A DNA stretch of 64,000 bases from Streptomyces tailanensis (GCF_008386495.1 NZ_VTHJ01000001.1:351576-415575), one strand, 5' to 3'. Shown: positions 36,020 through 44,962, counted from the stretch's first letter. Program-made: numbers and translations. Notes: generated by a model from the sequence alone, not told the origin.

Positions 36020-36784
36020 ATGGCAACGCTTGAAATCCGAGACCTGCACGTCACCGTCGAGGCCGACAACGCCACGAAGGAGATCCTCAAGGGCGTCGAC
36101 CTCACCGTGAAGCAGGGCGAGACGCACGCCATCATGGGCCCCAACGGCTCCGGCAAGTCGACCCTCGCCTACTCGCTCGCGGGTCACCCGAAGTACACGA
36201 TCACCGGCGGCACCGTGCTGCTCGACGGCGAGGACGTCCTGGAGATGTCCGTCGACGAGCGCGCCCGCGCGGGCCTGTTCCTGGCGATGCAGTACCCGGT
36301 CGAGGTCCCCGGCGTCTCGGTCTCCAACTTCCTGCGCACCTCCGCCACCGCGATCCGCGGCGAGGCCCCCAAGCTGCGCACCTGGGTGAAGGAGGTCAAG
36401 GAGGCCATGCAGCGCCTCAACATGGACCCCTCCTTCGCCGAGCGCAACGTCAACGAGGGCTTCTCCGGCGGTGAGAAGAAGCGCCACGAGATCCTCCAGC
36501 TCGAACTGCTCAAGCCGAAGGTCGCGATCCTCGACGAGACCGACTCCGGCCTCGACGTCGACGCGCTCCGGGTCGTCTCCGAGGGCGTCAACCGCGTCCG
36601 CGAGACCGGCGAGGTCGGCACCCTGCTGATCACGCACTACACGCGCATCCTGCGCTACATCAAGCCCGACTTCGTCCACGTGTTCTCGGCCGGCCGCATC
36701 GTCGAGTCCGGTGGTGCCGAACTCGCCGACAAGCTGGAGAACGAGGGCTACGAGGCATACACGAAGGGTGGCGTATCCGCGTGA
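36020..36784 (+). CDS. sufC: Fe-S cluster assembly ATPase SufC
   Basis: ABC-type ATPase of 254 aa that energises the SufBCD scaffold. Walker A GPNGSGKSTLAYSLAGHPKY, signature NEGFSGGEKKRHEILQ and Walker B VAILDETDSGLD are complete; LDETDSGLD with GEKKRHE is the SufC-specific form. It follows the Rieske gene after 7 nt and its stop overlaps the sufS GTG. Confidence 0.98.
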   Translation: MATLEIRDLHVTVEADNATKEILKGVDLTVKQGETHAIMGPNGSGKSTLAYSLAGHPKYTITGGTVLLDGEDVLEMSVDERARAGLFLAMQYPVEVPGVSVSNFLRTSATAIRGEAPKLRTWVKEVKEAMQRLNMDPSFAERNVNEGFSGGEKKRHEILQLELLKPKVAILDETDSGLDVDALRVVSEGVNRVRETGEVGTLLITHYTRILRYIKPDFVHVFSAGRIVESGGAELADKLENEGYEAYTKGGVSA

Positions 36785-38037
36785 CACAGCTGCCGGGCCT
36801 CCTCGACACCGAGGCGATCCGCAAGGACTTCCCGATCCTGGACCGGCTGGTCCACGACGACCGGAAGCTCGTCTACCTGGACAACGCGGCGACCTCGCAG
36901 AAGCCGCGCCAGGTGCTGGACGCCCTGAGCGAGTACTACGAGCGCTACAACGCCAACGTCCACCGCGGTGTGCATGTGCTCGCCGAGGAGGCCACGGCGC
37001 TGTACGAGGGTGCGCGCGACAAGGTCGCCGCGTTCATCAACGCGCCCAGCCGCGACGAGGTGATCTTCACCAAGAACGCCTCGGAGTCGCTGAACCTCGT
37101 GGCGAACATGCTCGGCTGGGCCGACGAGCCCTACCGGGTGGACTCCGAGACCGAGATCGTCATCACGGAGATGGAGCACCACTCCAACATCGTGCCGTGG
37201 CAGCTGCTCGCGCAGCGCACGGGCGCGAAGCTGAAGTGGTTCGGCCTGACCGACGACGGCCGTCTGGACCTCTCCAACATCGACGAGATCATCACGGAGA
37301 AGACGAAGATCGTCTCCTTCGTGCTGGTGTCGAACATCCTGGGCACGGTCAACCCCGTCGAGGCGATAGTCCGCCGGGCGCAGGAGGTCGGCGCGCTGGT
37401 CTGCATCGATGCCTCCCAGGCCGCGCCGCACATGCCGCTGGACGTGCAGGCCCTCCAGGCCGACTTCGTGGCCTTCACCGGCCACAAGATGTGCGGCCCG
37501 ACCGGCATCGGCGTCCTCTGGGGCCGCCAGGAGCTCCTGGAGGACCTGCCCCCGTTCCTCGGCGGCGGCGAGATGATCGAGACGGTGTCGATGCACTCGT
37601 CGACGTACGCTCCCGCCCCGCACAAGTTCGAGGCGGGCACCCCTCCGATCGCGCAGGCGGTCGGTCTCGGCGCGGCGATCGACTACCTGAACTCGATCGG
37701 CATGGACAAGATCCTCGCCCATGAGCACGCGCTCACCGAGTACGCGGTGAAGCGGCTCGCGGAGGTCCCGGACCTGCGCATCATCGGCCCCACCACGGCC
37801 GAGGACCGGGGCGCGGCGATCTCCTTCACCCTCGGCGACATCCACCCGCACGACGTGGGCCAGGTCCTCGACGAGCAGGGCATCGCCGTCCGGGTCGGCC
37901 ACCACTGCGCCCGGCCGGTCTGCCTGCGCTACGGAATTCCTGCGACCACACGAGCGTCGTTCTATCTGTACTCCACGCCGGCCGAGATCGACGCACTGGT
38001 CGACGGCCTGGAGCACGTACGGAACTTCTTCGGCTGA
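36781..38037 (+). CDS. sufS: Cysteine desulfurase SufS
   Basis: PLP enzyme of 418 aa releasing sulfur from cysteine as persulfide. The PLP lysine is in FTGHKMCGPTGIG and the persulfide cysteine in GHHCARPVCLRYG, the group II (SufS) arrangement. GTG at 36781 overlaps the sufC stop (GTGA). The sulfur is passed to SufU, encoded next. Confidence 0.98.
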   Translation: MTQLPGLLDTEAIRKDFPILDRLVHDDRKLVYLDNAATSQKPRQVLDALSEYYERYNANVHRGVHVLAEEATALYEGARDKVAAFINAPSRDEVIFTKNASESLNLVANMLGWADEPYRVDSETEIVITEMEHHSNIVPWQLLAQRTGAKLKWFGLTDDGRLDLSNIDEIITEKTKIVSFVLVSNILGTVNPVEAIVRRAQEVGALVCIDASQAAPHMPLDVQALQADFVAFTGHKMCGPTGIGVLWGRQELLEDLPPFLGGGEMIETVSMHSSTYAPAPHKFEAGTPPIAQAVGLGAAIDYLNSIGMDKILAHEHALTEYAVKRLAEVPDLRIIGPTTAEDRGAAISFTLGDIHPHDVGQVLDEQGIAVRVGHHCARPVCLRYGIPATTRASFYLYSTPAEIDALVDGLEHVRNFFG

Positions 38038-38053
38038 CGGGACGAGCGATCGC

Positions 38054-38521
38054 ATGAAGCTGGACTCGATGTACCAGGAAGTCATCCTGGACCACTACAA
38101 GCACCCGCACGGGCGTGGTCTGCGCGATGGCGACGCCGAGGTACACCATGTGAACCCGACGTGCGGCGACGAGATCACGCTGCGCGTGAAGTACGACGGC
38201 ACGAAGATCGAGGACGTCTCGTACGAGGGCCAGGGCTGCTCGATCAGCCAGGCCTCGGCCTCCGTGCTGAACGACCTCCTCGTCGGCAAGGAACTGACCC
38301 AGGCGCAGAAGATCCAGGAGACCTTCCTGGAGCTGATGCAGTCCAAGGGGAAGATCGAGCCGGACGACGCGATGGAGGAGGTTCTGGAGGACGCCGTCGC
38401 GTTCGCCGGAGTCTCCAAGTACCCGGCCCGGGTCAAGTGCGCCCTCCTGAGCTGGATGGCGTGGAAGGACGCGACAGCCCAGGCCCTGGGCGAAGCCGAC
38501 GCCGAAAGGAAGACGGCATGA
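38054..38521 (+). CDS. sufU: SufU, zinc-dependent sulfur acceptor for SufS
   Basis: IscU-like protein of 155 aa of the SufU type. Conserved ligands: Cys41/Asp43 in NPTCGDEITL, Cys66 in GQGCSISQAS, Cys128 in RVKCALLSW, with the 18-residue insertion typical of SufU between the last two. In Gram-positive bacteria SufU takes the persulfide from SufS. Its stop overlaps the next start (ATGA). Confidence 0.96.
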   Translation: MKLDSMYQEVILDHYKHPHGRGLRDGDAEVHHVNPTCGDEITLRVKYDGTKIEDVSYEGQGCSISQASASVLNDLLVGKELTQAQKIQETFLELMQSKGKIEPDDAMEEVLEDAVAFAGVSKYPARVKCALLSWMAWKDATAQALGEADAERKTA

Positions 38522-38850
38522 CCGACACCGTGGAGATGAAGCCGGCCTCCGAGGAGGAGATCCGCGAGGCCCTGTACGACGTCGTCGACCCCGAGCTGGG
38601 CATCGACGTCGTCAACCTCGGCCTCATCTACGGCATCCACATCGACGACGCGAACATCGCGACGATCGACATGACCCTGACCTCCGCGGCCTGCCCGCTG
38701 ACGGACGTCATCGAGGACCAGGCCAAGTCCGCCACGGACGGCCTCGTGGGCGAACTCCGCATCAACTGGGTCTGGATGCCCCCGTGGGGCCCCGACAAGA
38801 TCACCGACGACGGCCGCGAGCAGCTTCGGGCGCTCGGGTTCAACGTCTGA
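38518..38850 (+). CDS. sufT: SufT-type metal-sulfur cluster assembly factor (DUF59/MIP18)
   Basis: Protein of 110 aa with the DUF59 core IREALYDVVDPELGIDVVNLGLIYG and the TSAACPLTD motif with the conserved cysteine. It helps mature Fe-S proteins in organisms with SUF systems. Last gene of the suf operon; a strong terminator follows 17 nt later. The ATG overlaps the sufU stop. Confidence 0.93.
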   Translation: MTDTVEMKPASEEEIREALYDVVDPELGIDVVNLGLIYGIHIDDANIATIDMTLTSAACPLTDVIEDQAKSATDGLVGELRINWVWMPPWGPDKITDDGREQLRALGFNV

Positions 38851-38867
38851 GATCGACCGTGCATATG

Positions 38868-38901
38868 GCTGTGGCCCCCGGCGGACGCCGGGGGCCACAG
38901 C
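38868..38901. terminator. Terminator after the suf operon
   Basis: Perfect 15-bp stem GCTGTGGCCCCCGGC / GCCGGGGGCCACAGC with a 4-nt loop, between convergent genes. Confidence 0.9.
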
Positions 38902-38929
38902 TGTGTTCAGGGTGACGACCGCTCAGGAC

Positions 38930-39862
38930 TCAGGAGGAGAAGGCCTTCGTCAGCTGGAAGGTCGAGTCGGCGAGGTAGAGCCGGTTGTGGTCGTAGCGGT
39001 CCAGGCGGAGCTGGAAGTTGCGGTGGCGGACGAAGTAGCCGGGGTAGTTGACCGACTCCAGCATGACCGTGCCCGAGGTGTAGGAGCGGGGGCAGAAGGT
39101 GGCGTCCTGCTTGAAGAGGTTCGAGCCGTCGTTGCTCGCCGCGCGCAGCACGAAACTCTGGTGGCGCACGTAGCGGCCGTCCGCCATGCGGAAGGAGTAG
39201 CAGGAGGAGTTCGCGAGGCCGGAGACCAGCTTGAAGGAGGAATCCTCCCTGGTCTCGCTGCCGCTGTGGGAACTCACCTGGTCCAGCTGGATCCCGCCGC
39301 TGCGGTAGTGCCAGTAGCGGTCCGGGTAGTTGACGGACCGTAGGGACTTCCAGTTGGCGGACGTGGACGGCGGCCTCTTGGTGGGCGTCGTCGACTTCGA
39401 CGGCTTGGCCGTCGGTTCGGCACCGCCCTGCTCGCTCTCGGACGAGTCGGAGTCGCCGGAATTCTCGGAGTCCGAGGAGCCCTTGCCCGCGTCCTTGCCG
39501 TCCTTCGACGCGTCCGCGGACTCCTGCGGCTCGGACAGACCGCTCTTCCCGTCGGGAGGCGTGGTCTGGGTGGGCGGCGTCGGGGGCAGGGAGAGGGAGG
39601 GGATCACCGGCTCGCCGGCCGAGGTGGTCCGGTCCGTCCGGTTCTGTGACGCGTCGTCATCGCGCGTGTCCTGCAAGGTGATCGCCGTGACGCAGGAGGA
39701 GACGACGGCCAGGGCCAGGGCGCCGGCCAGCCAGAGGCGGCGCGTGCCCGGTATGCGGGTGTCCTCCGGAGCCACGCCGGTCTCCCACACCTTCGCGGAT
39801 CTGAGCACGGGAAGGTTGGGCGTGGTCTGGTCCGGATCAGGTCCGGGCTTTTTTGGCGGCAT
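38930..39862 (-). CDS. Membrane-anchored protein with an AbfB-type sugar-binding domain
   Basis: Protein of 310 aa. A cytoplasmic N-terminus is followed by one transmembrane segment (LWLAGALALAVVSSCVTAITL, about 46-66), then about 100 residues of Ser/Thr/Pro/Asp-rich linker and a C-terminal beta-trefoil repeat domain: SVNYPDRYWHYRSG, ADGRYVRHQSFVLRA, SVNYPGYFVRHRNFQLRL. That repeat is the arabinofuranosidase B (AbfB) carbohydrate-binding domain. It probably displays a sugar-binding module on the cell surface; no catalytic domain is present. ATG at 39862 has GAGGGA upstream; a longer GTG start at 40000 is less likely. Confidence 0.82.
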   Translation of the reverse strand: MPPKKPGPDPDQTTPNLPVLRSAKVWETGVAPEDTRIPGTRRLWLAGALALAVVSSCVTAITLQDTRDDDASQNRTDRTTSAGEPVIPSLSLPPTPPTQTTPPDGKSGLSEPQESADASKDGKDAGKGSSDSENSGDSDSSESEQGGAEPTAKPSKSTTPTKRPPSTSANWKSLRSVNYPDRYWHYRSGGIQLDQVSSHSGSETREDSSFKLVSGLANSSCYSFRMADGRYVRHQSFVLRAASNDGSNLFKQDATFCPRSYTSGTVMLESVNYPGYFVRHRNFQLRLDRYDHNRLYLADSTFQLTKAFSS

Positions 39863-40129
39863 GCGCGGTTCCCTCGGCGTCGCCGAAGCGGACGCGAACT
39901 CGTCATGTGGGTCGGTGGTGGAGTCAGCTTCACCGGGGTGCGGGATCGTTGCGGTCGTCACGCATCCGGGAGATCGACCGTTGAAACAGTAGTGGACCAA
40001 GTGGCGTCCGTGGAGTGCTTTCAGTCAGCGCTTCCATAACGGAACGGCCCCGAAAGAACGCGTTGTTGGGGCCGCATTGCGCATGCGGAGGGCGTAAACA
40101 GGGATATGTACGGCCGATACGCGCGGCCG

Positions 40130-40170
40130 ATGTGTACGGCCGTACGCATCATGTGTACGCTCGTACACAT
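40130..40170. promoter_or_regulatory. Tandem TetR-type operators overlapping the SMR start codon
   Basis: Two adjacent 20-bp palindromes: ATGTGTACGGCCGTACGCAT (40130-40149, one mismatch) and ATGTGTACGCTCGTACACAT (40151-40170, perfect 9-bp arms). A weaker copy begins at 40104. The second ends on the ATG of the pump gene. They are the likely binding sites of the TetR protein encoded downstream. The rest of 39863-40130 shows nothing else. Confidence 0.78.
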
Positions 40171-40489
40171 GGGATATCTGTTGCTCGGCTTCGCGATCGC
40201 CGCCGAGGTCGCCGCCACCACCGCCATGAAGTACAGCGACGGGTTCAGCAAGCTGCTCCCCTCGGTGGTCACTGCCGTCGGCTACGTCGTCTCGTTCGTA
40301 CTGCTCGCCCAGGCGCTGAAGTCGATGTCGATCGGTACGGCGTACGCGATCTGGTCCGGCGTCGGCACCGCCACCGTCGCCGCGCTCGGTCTGGTGCTGT
40401 TCGGGGAGGGGCTGAGCCTCCCCAAGGTCGCAGGGATCGTGCTGATCATCGCCGGAGTCGTGGTACTCAACCTGGGAGGCGCCCACTGA
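40169..40489 (+). CDS. SMR-family multidrug efflux protein
   Basis: Four-helix drug/proton antiporter of 106 aa. The essential glutamate is in FAIAAEVAATTAMKYSDGF (helix 1) and the motif AYAIWSGVGTATVAALG in helix 3 is diagnostic for QacE/EmrE/Sug-type SMR proteins. ATG at 40169 is chosen because it begins the conserved GYLLLGFAIAAEV helix; upstream in-frame starts lie within the operators. Followed with overlap by its TetR regulator. Confidence 0.93.
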   Translation: MGYLLLGFAIAAEVAATTAMKYSDGFSKLLPSVVTAVGYVVSFVLLAQALKSMSIGTAYAIWSGVGTATVAALGLVLFGEGLSLPKVAGIVLIIAGVVVLNLGGAH

Positions 40490-41025
40490 TGGCCCGGCGC
40501 TACGACCCCGAGCGACGGCGGCGGATCATCGACGCCGCGATCCGCGTGGTCGGCGAGAAGGGCATCGCCGGGCTGAGCCACCGCACCGTCGCCGCTGAGG
40601 CCGACGTACCGCTCGGCTCGACGACGTACCACTTCAAGGACCTCGACGATCTGCTGGTCGCCGCGCTGCGCCAGGCCAACGAGGACTTCTGCAAGGCGGT
40701 CGCCGCGCGCGATGCCCTCCAGGACCCCGACACCGACCTCGCCGCCGAACTCGCCGCGCTGGGACGCGAATGGCTCTCCGGCGACCGTACGGGCATCGAG
40801 GTCGAGTACGAGCTCTACCTCGCCGCCCTGCGCCGCCCCGCCCTCCGCCCCGTCGCCGACGAGTGGGGCCGGAGTTTCGCCGACTGCCTCGCCGGCCGCA
40901 CCGATCCGGTAACCGCGCGGGCGCTGGTCGCGCTGATCGACGGGATCTGTCTGCAGGTGCTGCTGACAGGGGCGCCGTACGACGAGGAGTACGCGCGGGA
41001 GGTGCTGGGGCGGGTGATTCCCTGA
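40489..41025 (+). CDS. TetR-family regulator of the SMR pump
   Basis: Repressor of 178 aa. The N-terminal HTH RRRIIDAAIRVVGEKGIAGLSHRTVAAEADVPLGSTTYHFKDLDDLL (40515-40650) is typical TetR. ATG overlaps the pump stop (TGATG), and two palindromic operators lie at the operon start, so autoregulation with induction by a pump substrate is likely. Confidence 0.92.
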   Translation: MARRYDPERRRRIIDAAIRVVGEKGIAGLSHRTVAAEADVPLGSTTYHFKDLDDLLVAALRQANEDFCKAVAARDALQDPDTDLAAELAALGREWLSGDRTGIEVEYELYLAALRRPALRPVADEWGRSFADCLAGRTDPVTARALVALIDGICLQVLLTGAPYDEEYAREVLGRVIP

Positions 41026-41113
41026 GAATCCGGTGGCGCCGACCGTGAACCTTCCTTCGCCCAGCGGGGAACAGGGGGATGACAGGAACACGGCCGAGCA
41101 GGGGGAGAGCCTG

Positions 41114-41737
41114 GTGAGCGGACCACCGCAACGGGTGGGTACGGAGAGCTCGGCCGAGCGTGTGGAGGACGACGCCGAGGTCGTCGCGCAGTCGCTGGAG
41201 CAGCCCGAGTTGTTCGCGCGGCTCTACGACCGGTACGCGCCCGACATCCACCGGTACGTGGCCCGGCGGCTCGGCGACGGCATGGCCGACGACATCACCG
41301 CGGACACCTTCCTCACGGCGTTCCGTATCCGCGCCCGCTACGACCGCGCCCACACCAACGCCCGCCCCTGGCTCTACGGCATCGCGGGCAACCTCATCGG
41401 CAGGCACCGCCGTACGGAGGTGCGGGCGCTCAAGGCGCTGGCGCGCACCGGGCACGATCCGGTCGCCGCGTCCTGGAGCGAGACCTGGGTCGAGGAGACC
41501 GACAGCCGGGTGGCCGCGCAGGGGCCGCTCGCCGGAGCGCTGGCGGCGCTGTCGGCGGGGGACCGGCATGTGCTGCTGCTGGTCGCCTGGGCCGACCTCA
41601 GCTACCAGGAGGTCGCCCGGGCCCTGGACATCCCGGTGGGGACGGTCCGCTCGCGGCTCAACCGGGCGCGGCGGAAGGTGCGTATGGCACTGGGCGCCGA
41701 TCCGACATTCGTGACCGACGCGGCGGAGGTGATGTGA
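41114..41737 (+). CDS. ECF-type RNA polymerase sigma factor
   Basis: Sigma-70 family protein of 207 aa with region 2 (LFARLYDRYAPDIHRYVARRLGDGMADDITADTFLTAF, 41212-41322) and region 4 (LSYQEVARALDIPVGTVRSRLNRARRKV, 41597-41680). GTG at 41114 has GGGGGAG six bases upstream; an in-frame GTG at 41033 would add 27 residues. The stop overlaps the next gene, which encodes a membrane protein likely to control it. Confidence 0.88.
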   Translation: MSGPPQRVGTESSAERVEDDAEVVAQSLEQPELFARLYDRYAPDIHRYVARRLGDGMADDITADTFLTAFRIRARYDRAHTNARPWLYGIAGNLIGRHRRTEVRALKALARTGHDPVAASWSETWVEETDSRVAAQGPLAGALAALSAGDRHVLLLVAWADLSYQEVARALDIPVGTVRSRLNRARRKVRMALGADPTFVTDAAEVM

Positions 41738-42735
41738 TCATGCAGGAACTGACGCGGGTGAGGGAGCTGCGCGCGGACGCCCCCGCCCCCGACAGGGCCC
41801 GCCTGACGCCGGGACGGCAGCGGCTGCTGGCGGCGGCGCGGACCGACGAGCGACCCCGGGCGGTGTGGGATCAGCGCCGCAAGGTTGTGGTCGCCCTGGT
41901 CTTCGTGGCCGTGTCGGCGATCGCCGTCGCCACGACGGTCGTCGTGGACGGGGGCGGCGCCGAACGGAAGGTCACGCCCGCGGTGTCGCCCACCACCACC
42001 GGCCCGCACCTGGAGGGGATGACCGCCCCCGAGCTGCTGGAGCGGGCGGCGACAGCCGTGGAACGGCAGCGACTCCTCGTCGAGCCACGGGAGACCGACT
42101 CGATCGTCACCGAGCAGTACCTGGAGTACCCCGGCGTCGAGGACTCCGTCAGGGAGCGGTGGGTCAAGTTCGACGAGGCCGCCTACAACCTCGGCCCCGC
42201 GACCCCGGCGGACCGGAGGGAGGAGCGCCGGATCGTGCACGACGGCCCGGAGGACTGGCAGCCCCTCAGCCACTCGCCGAAGCAGGTGTACGACTTCCTG
42301 GCCACCCTGCCCGCCGACGGCGAGGGGACGCTGCAGGCGCTGCGTGAGCGGAACGCCGTTCCCGATGCCGCCGGCGCCGGTCAGGCAGAGCGGGACTATG
42401 CCGAGATCGCCCCCCTCCTGGACGCCGACGCCCAGCCGATGAGGGGGCTCGCGAGCCTCTACCGTGCCCTCGCCACCGTGCCGGGCGGCACCGTCGTCGA
42501 CCACCAGGTCGAGTACGGGTACGGGGAACGAGCCGTGGCCCTGAGCTACCCCGCCCGCCTGGACACCCCGAACGCCCCCGCGAACGCCACGACCGAGTGG
42601 CTGCTCGACCCGGAGACGTACCGGGTCGTGGGCCACCGTTCGCTCGTCGACGGCGAGGTGCGCAGCAGCGTCTCGGTGGCGAGCCGGATCGTGGTCCACG
42701 AGGAGCAGGAACAGCAGGAACGCAAGACCGACTGA
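41734..42735 (+). CDS. CU044_5270-family membrane-anchored protein, putative anti-sigma partner
   Basis: Protein of 333 aa with a cytoplasmic N-terminus, one transmembrane segment (KVVVALVFVAVSAIAVATTVVV, about 50-71) and an extracytoplasmic domain of about 250 residues ending in acidic/Gln-rich EEQEQQERKTD. The arrangement after an ECF sigma gene, with GTG start overlapping its stop and GGAGG five bases before, fits the CU044_5270 family found in that position. An ATG two codons later is an alternative start. Control of the sigma factor is inferred from context. Confidence 0.8.
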   Translation: MIMQELTRVRELRADAPAPDRARLTPGRQRLLAAARTDERPRAVWDQRRKVVVALVFVAVSAIAVATTVVVDGGGAERKVTPAVSPTTTGPHLEGMTAPELLERAATAVERQRLLVEPRETDSIVTEQYLEYPGVEDSVRERWVKFDEAAYNLGPATPADRREERRIVHDGPEDWQPLSHSPKQVYDFLATLPADGEGTLQALRERNAVPDAAGAGQAERDYAEIAPLLDADAQPMRGLASLYRALATVPGGTVVDHQVEYGYGERAVALSYPARLDTPNAPANATTEWLLDPETYRVVGHRSLVDGEVRSSVSVASRIVVHEEQEQQERKTD

Positions 42736-42746
42736 CCACTCCCGAA

Positions 42747-42786
42747 ACGGGCGGCCCGCGCCATTGGGGGGACGCGGGCCGCCCGT
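42747..42786 (+). terminator. Terminator after the sigma factor pair
   Basis: 14-bp stem ACGGGCGGCCCGCG / CGCGGGCCGCCCGT with a 12-nt loop. Confidence 0.85.
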
Positions 42787-42809
42787 ACTTTCCGCGGCGG
42801 GGCGCCGCC

Positions 42810-42890
42810 GGCCCGTACCCTGAGACGCCCCGGCGGCTGGTTGGCCCGCACCCTGAGACGCCCCCGCCGCTGGTTGGCCCGTACCGCCCC
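42810..42890. repeat. 33-bp tandem repeat upstream of dapD
   Basis: Units at 42810-42842 and 42843-42875 begin GGCCCGYACCCTGAGACGCC and differ at few positions; a partial third copy runs to 42890, about 20 bp before the dapD start. Confidence 0.85.
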
Positions 42891-42910
42891 CGGCCGGTTA
42901 GGTTGCCCTC

Positions 42911-43900
42911 ATGACCGAAACGACTGCTCCTCGCACCACCGGCGCCGTGGCCGCCGGCCTCGCCACGATCGCCGCCGACGGCACTGTTCTCGACACCTGG
43001 TTCCCCGCGCCCGAACTCGTCGCCGAGCCGGGCCCGTCCGGTACGGAGCGGCTCTCCGCCGAGCAGGCCTCCGACCTGCTGGGCGGCGGCGCGACGGCCG
43101 CCCTCGGTCCGGACACGCGCCGGGGCGTCGAGGTCGTCGCGGTCCGTACGGTCATCTCCTCCCTCGACGAGAAGCCGATCGACACGCACGACGCCTACCT
43201 GCGTCTGCACCTGCTCTCGCACCGCCTGGTCAAGCCGCACGGCCAGAGCCTGGACGGCATCTTCGGCCTCCTCGCCAACGTCGCCTGGACCTCGCTGGGC
43301 CCGGTCGCCGTCGACGACATCGACAAGGTCCGCCTGAACGCCCGCGCCGAGGGCCTGCACCTCCAGGTGACGTCCGTCGACAAGTTCCCGCGCATGACGG
43401 ACTACGTGGCCCCCAAGGGCGTCCGTATCGCCGACGCGGACCGGGTGCGGCTGGGCGCCCACCTCGCCGAGGGCACGACCGTCATGCACGAGGGCTTCGT
43501 CAACTTCAACGCCGGCACCCTCGGCACGTCGATGGTCGAGGGCCGCATCTCTGCGGGCGTCGTCGTCGGCGACGGCTCGGACATCGGCGGCGGCGCCTCC
43601 ACCATGGGCACCCTCTCCGGCGGCGGCAACGTCATCATCTCCATCGGCGAGCGCTGCCTGATCGGCGCCGAGGCGGGCGTCGGTATCGCCCTCGGCGACG
43701 AGTGCGTGGTCGAGGCCGGCCTCTACGTCACCGCCGGTACCCGCGTCACCATGCCCGACGGCCAGATCGTCAAGGCCCGCGAGCTCTCCGGCGCCTCCCA
43801 CATCCTCTTCCGCCGCAACTCGGTCACCGGCGCGATCGAGGCCCGACCGAACAACGCGGTCTGGGGCGGCCTGAACGAGATCCTGCACAGCCACAACTGA
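42911..43900 (+). CDS. dapD: Tetrahydrodipicolinate N-succinyltransferase
   Basis: Acyltransferase of 329 aa in the succinylase route to diaminopimelate and lysine. The left-handed beta-helix with hexapeptide repeats is visible in [36 protein letters not shown] and [24 protein letters not shown] (43420-43630). This is the actinobacterial long form. ATG at 42911; the ribosome site is weak and a tandem repeat lies directly upstream. dapA for the first step of the pathway is 2.5 kb downstream. Confidence 0.95.
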   Translation: MTETTAPRTTGAVAAGLATIAADGTVLDTWFPAPELVAEPGPSGTERLSAEQASDLLGGGATAALGPDTRRGVEVVAVRTVISSLDEKPIDTHDAYLRLHLLSHRLVKPHGQSLDGIFGLLANVAWTSLGPVAVDDIDKVRLNARAEGLHLQVTSVDKFPRMTDYVAPKGVRIADADRVRLGAHLAEGTTVMHEGFVNFNAGTLGTSMVEGRISAGVVVGDGSDIGGGASTMGTLSGGGNVIISIGERCLIGAEAGVGIALGDECVVEAGLYVTAGTRVTMPDGQIVKARELSGASHILFRRNSVTGAIEARPNNAVWGGLNEILHSHN

Positions 43901-44017
43901 GCCCACGAAAGTCCCACGTACGAGGTATTCGGCGTGACCTTCCGGCGGTGCAGGCAGATGAACGGGTGGACCCAGGGTCCGATCAGAAGCCGAACCGACG
44001 AAATGAGGGGCCGAGGG

Positions 44018-44242
44018 ATGAGGAACGACCGGGCGAGGACCGTGGCACGAGTGGCCACCGGGGTACTGGCCACGGCGGTGGTGTGCTGGCTGCCGGCCGG
44101 GGCCGCGCACGCCGACGAGACCAACAAGAACTCGCACAACGGCCCCCGGATCGGGCTCATCAACGTCGGGCAGGTCGACGACCCGGCGGAGGACGTGCTG
44201 GAGCACACCCTGCTGTTCGGTAACGGGTACCGCTGGGGCTGA
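44018..44242 (+). CDS. Small secreted peptide of unknown function
   Basis: Precursor of 74 aa: basic N-terminus MRNDRARTVARVATG, a hydrophobic stretch VLATAVVCWLPAG and the cleavage site AHA-DE. The predicted mature part of about 43 residues (DETNKNSHNGPRIGLINVGQ then an acidic stretch and LLFGNGYRWG) has no cysteines. The segment GPRIGLINVGQVDDPAEDVLEH resembles short secreted streptomycete peptides, but I do not recognise a named family. GAGGGG lies seven bases before the ATG. A very strong terminator follows, so the mRNA is short and may be abundant. Confidence 0.75.
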   Translation: MRNDRARTVARVATGVLATAVVCWLPAGAAHADETNKNSHNGPRIGLINVGQVDDPAEDVLEHTLLFGNGYRWG

Positions 44243-44256
44243 TCCCCACCGTTCGT

Positions 44257-44294
44257 TTCGGGGCCCGTACGCGTTCGCGCGTACGGGCCCCGAA
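44257..44294 (+). terminator. Strong terminator after the secreted peptide gene
   Basis: Perfect 17-bp stem TTCGGGGCCCGTACGCG / CGCGTACGGGCCCCGAA capped by a TTCG tetraloop. Confidence 0.93.
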
Positions 44295-44398
44295 CCCGTT
44301 TCCGGGACTTTCTTCGCCGTGGTGGCATAGCGGGGGGCGGGTCGGCTCGTCACATGGGGCACAGGGGGCGGGACACAGGGCTCCCCGAGGAAGAGAAG

Positions 44399-44962
44399 GT
44401 GACGATGGATGCCGCAGGGCAGGAGAGTTTCCGGGAGTTCGTGGCCGGGCGGTCGTCGGCGCTGCTGAAGACGGCCGTACTGCTGAGCGGCGGGGACCGG
44501 CACGCCGCGGAGGACCTGCTGCAGAACGCGCTCATCAAGGCGGCCGGGCGGTGGCAGCGGATCGACGAGCCCGAGGCGTATGTACGGCAGATCCTCTACC
44601 GGCAGCAGGTCAGCCGCTGGCGGCTGAAGTGGCGGCGCCGGGAGCTGACCGTCGCCGAACCGCCGGAGAGCGCCGGCGCCGCGGACGGGGTGGCCGGGGT
44701 GGAGCTGCGGCTGGTGATGCGCGGCGCGCTGGCCCGGCTGACCGCGCGTCAGCGGACCGTGCTCGTACTCCGTTACTTCGAGGACCTGCCCGAGGCCGAG
44801 GTGGCCCGGATCCTCGGATGTTCCGTCGGGACCGTCCGGTCCACGACCCACCGCTCGCTCGCCCGGCTGCGCGCCCTCGCGCCCGAACTGGGCGCGCTCG
44901 GCCCCGCCGCGGTCGAACAGAAGCCGTCCGCTGACTTCTCGCCCGTGGAGGTGCGTCCGTGA
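44399..44962 (+). CDS. SigE-family ECF RNA polymerase sigma factor
   Basis: Sigma factor of 187 aa of the short 'SigE/SCO' ECF subgroup: FREFVAGRSSALLKTAVLLSGGDRHAAEDLLQNALIKA is region 2 and EDLPEAEVARILGCSVGTVRSTTHRSLARLR is region 4 (44780-44875). GTG at 44399 or ATG at 44405 are both possible; GAGG lies upstream. The stop overlaps the GTG of the next gene, the usual arrangement for this group. Confidence 0.9.
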   Translation: MTMDAAGQESFREFVAGRSSALLKTAVLLSGGDRHAAEDLLQNALIKAAGRWQRIDEPEAYVRQILYRQQVSRWRLKWRRRELTVAEPPESAGAADGVAGVELRLVMRGALARLTARQRTVLVLRYFEDLPEAEVARILGCSVGTVRSTTHRSLARLRALAPELGALGPAAVEQKPSADFSPVEVRP

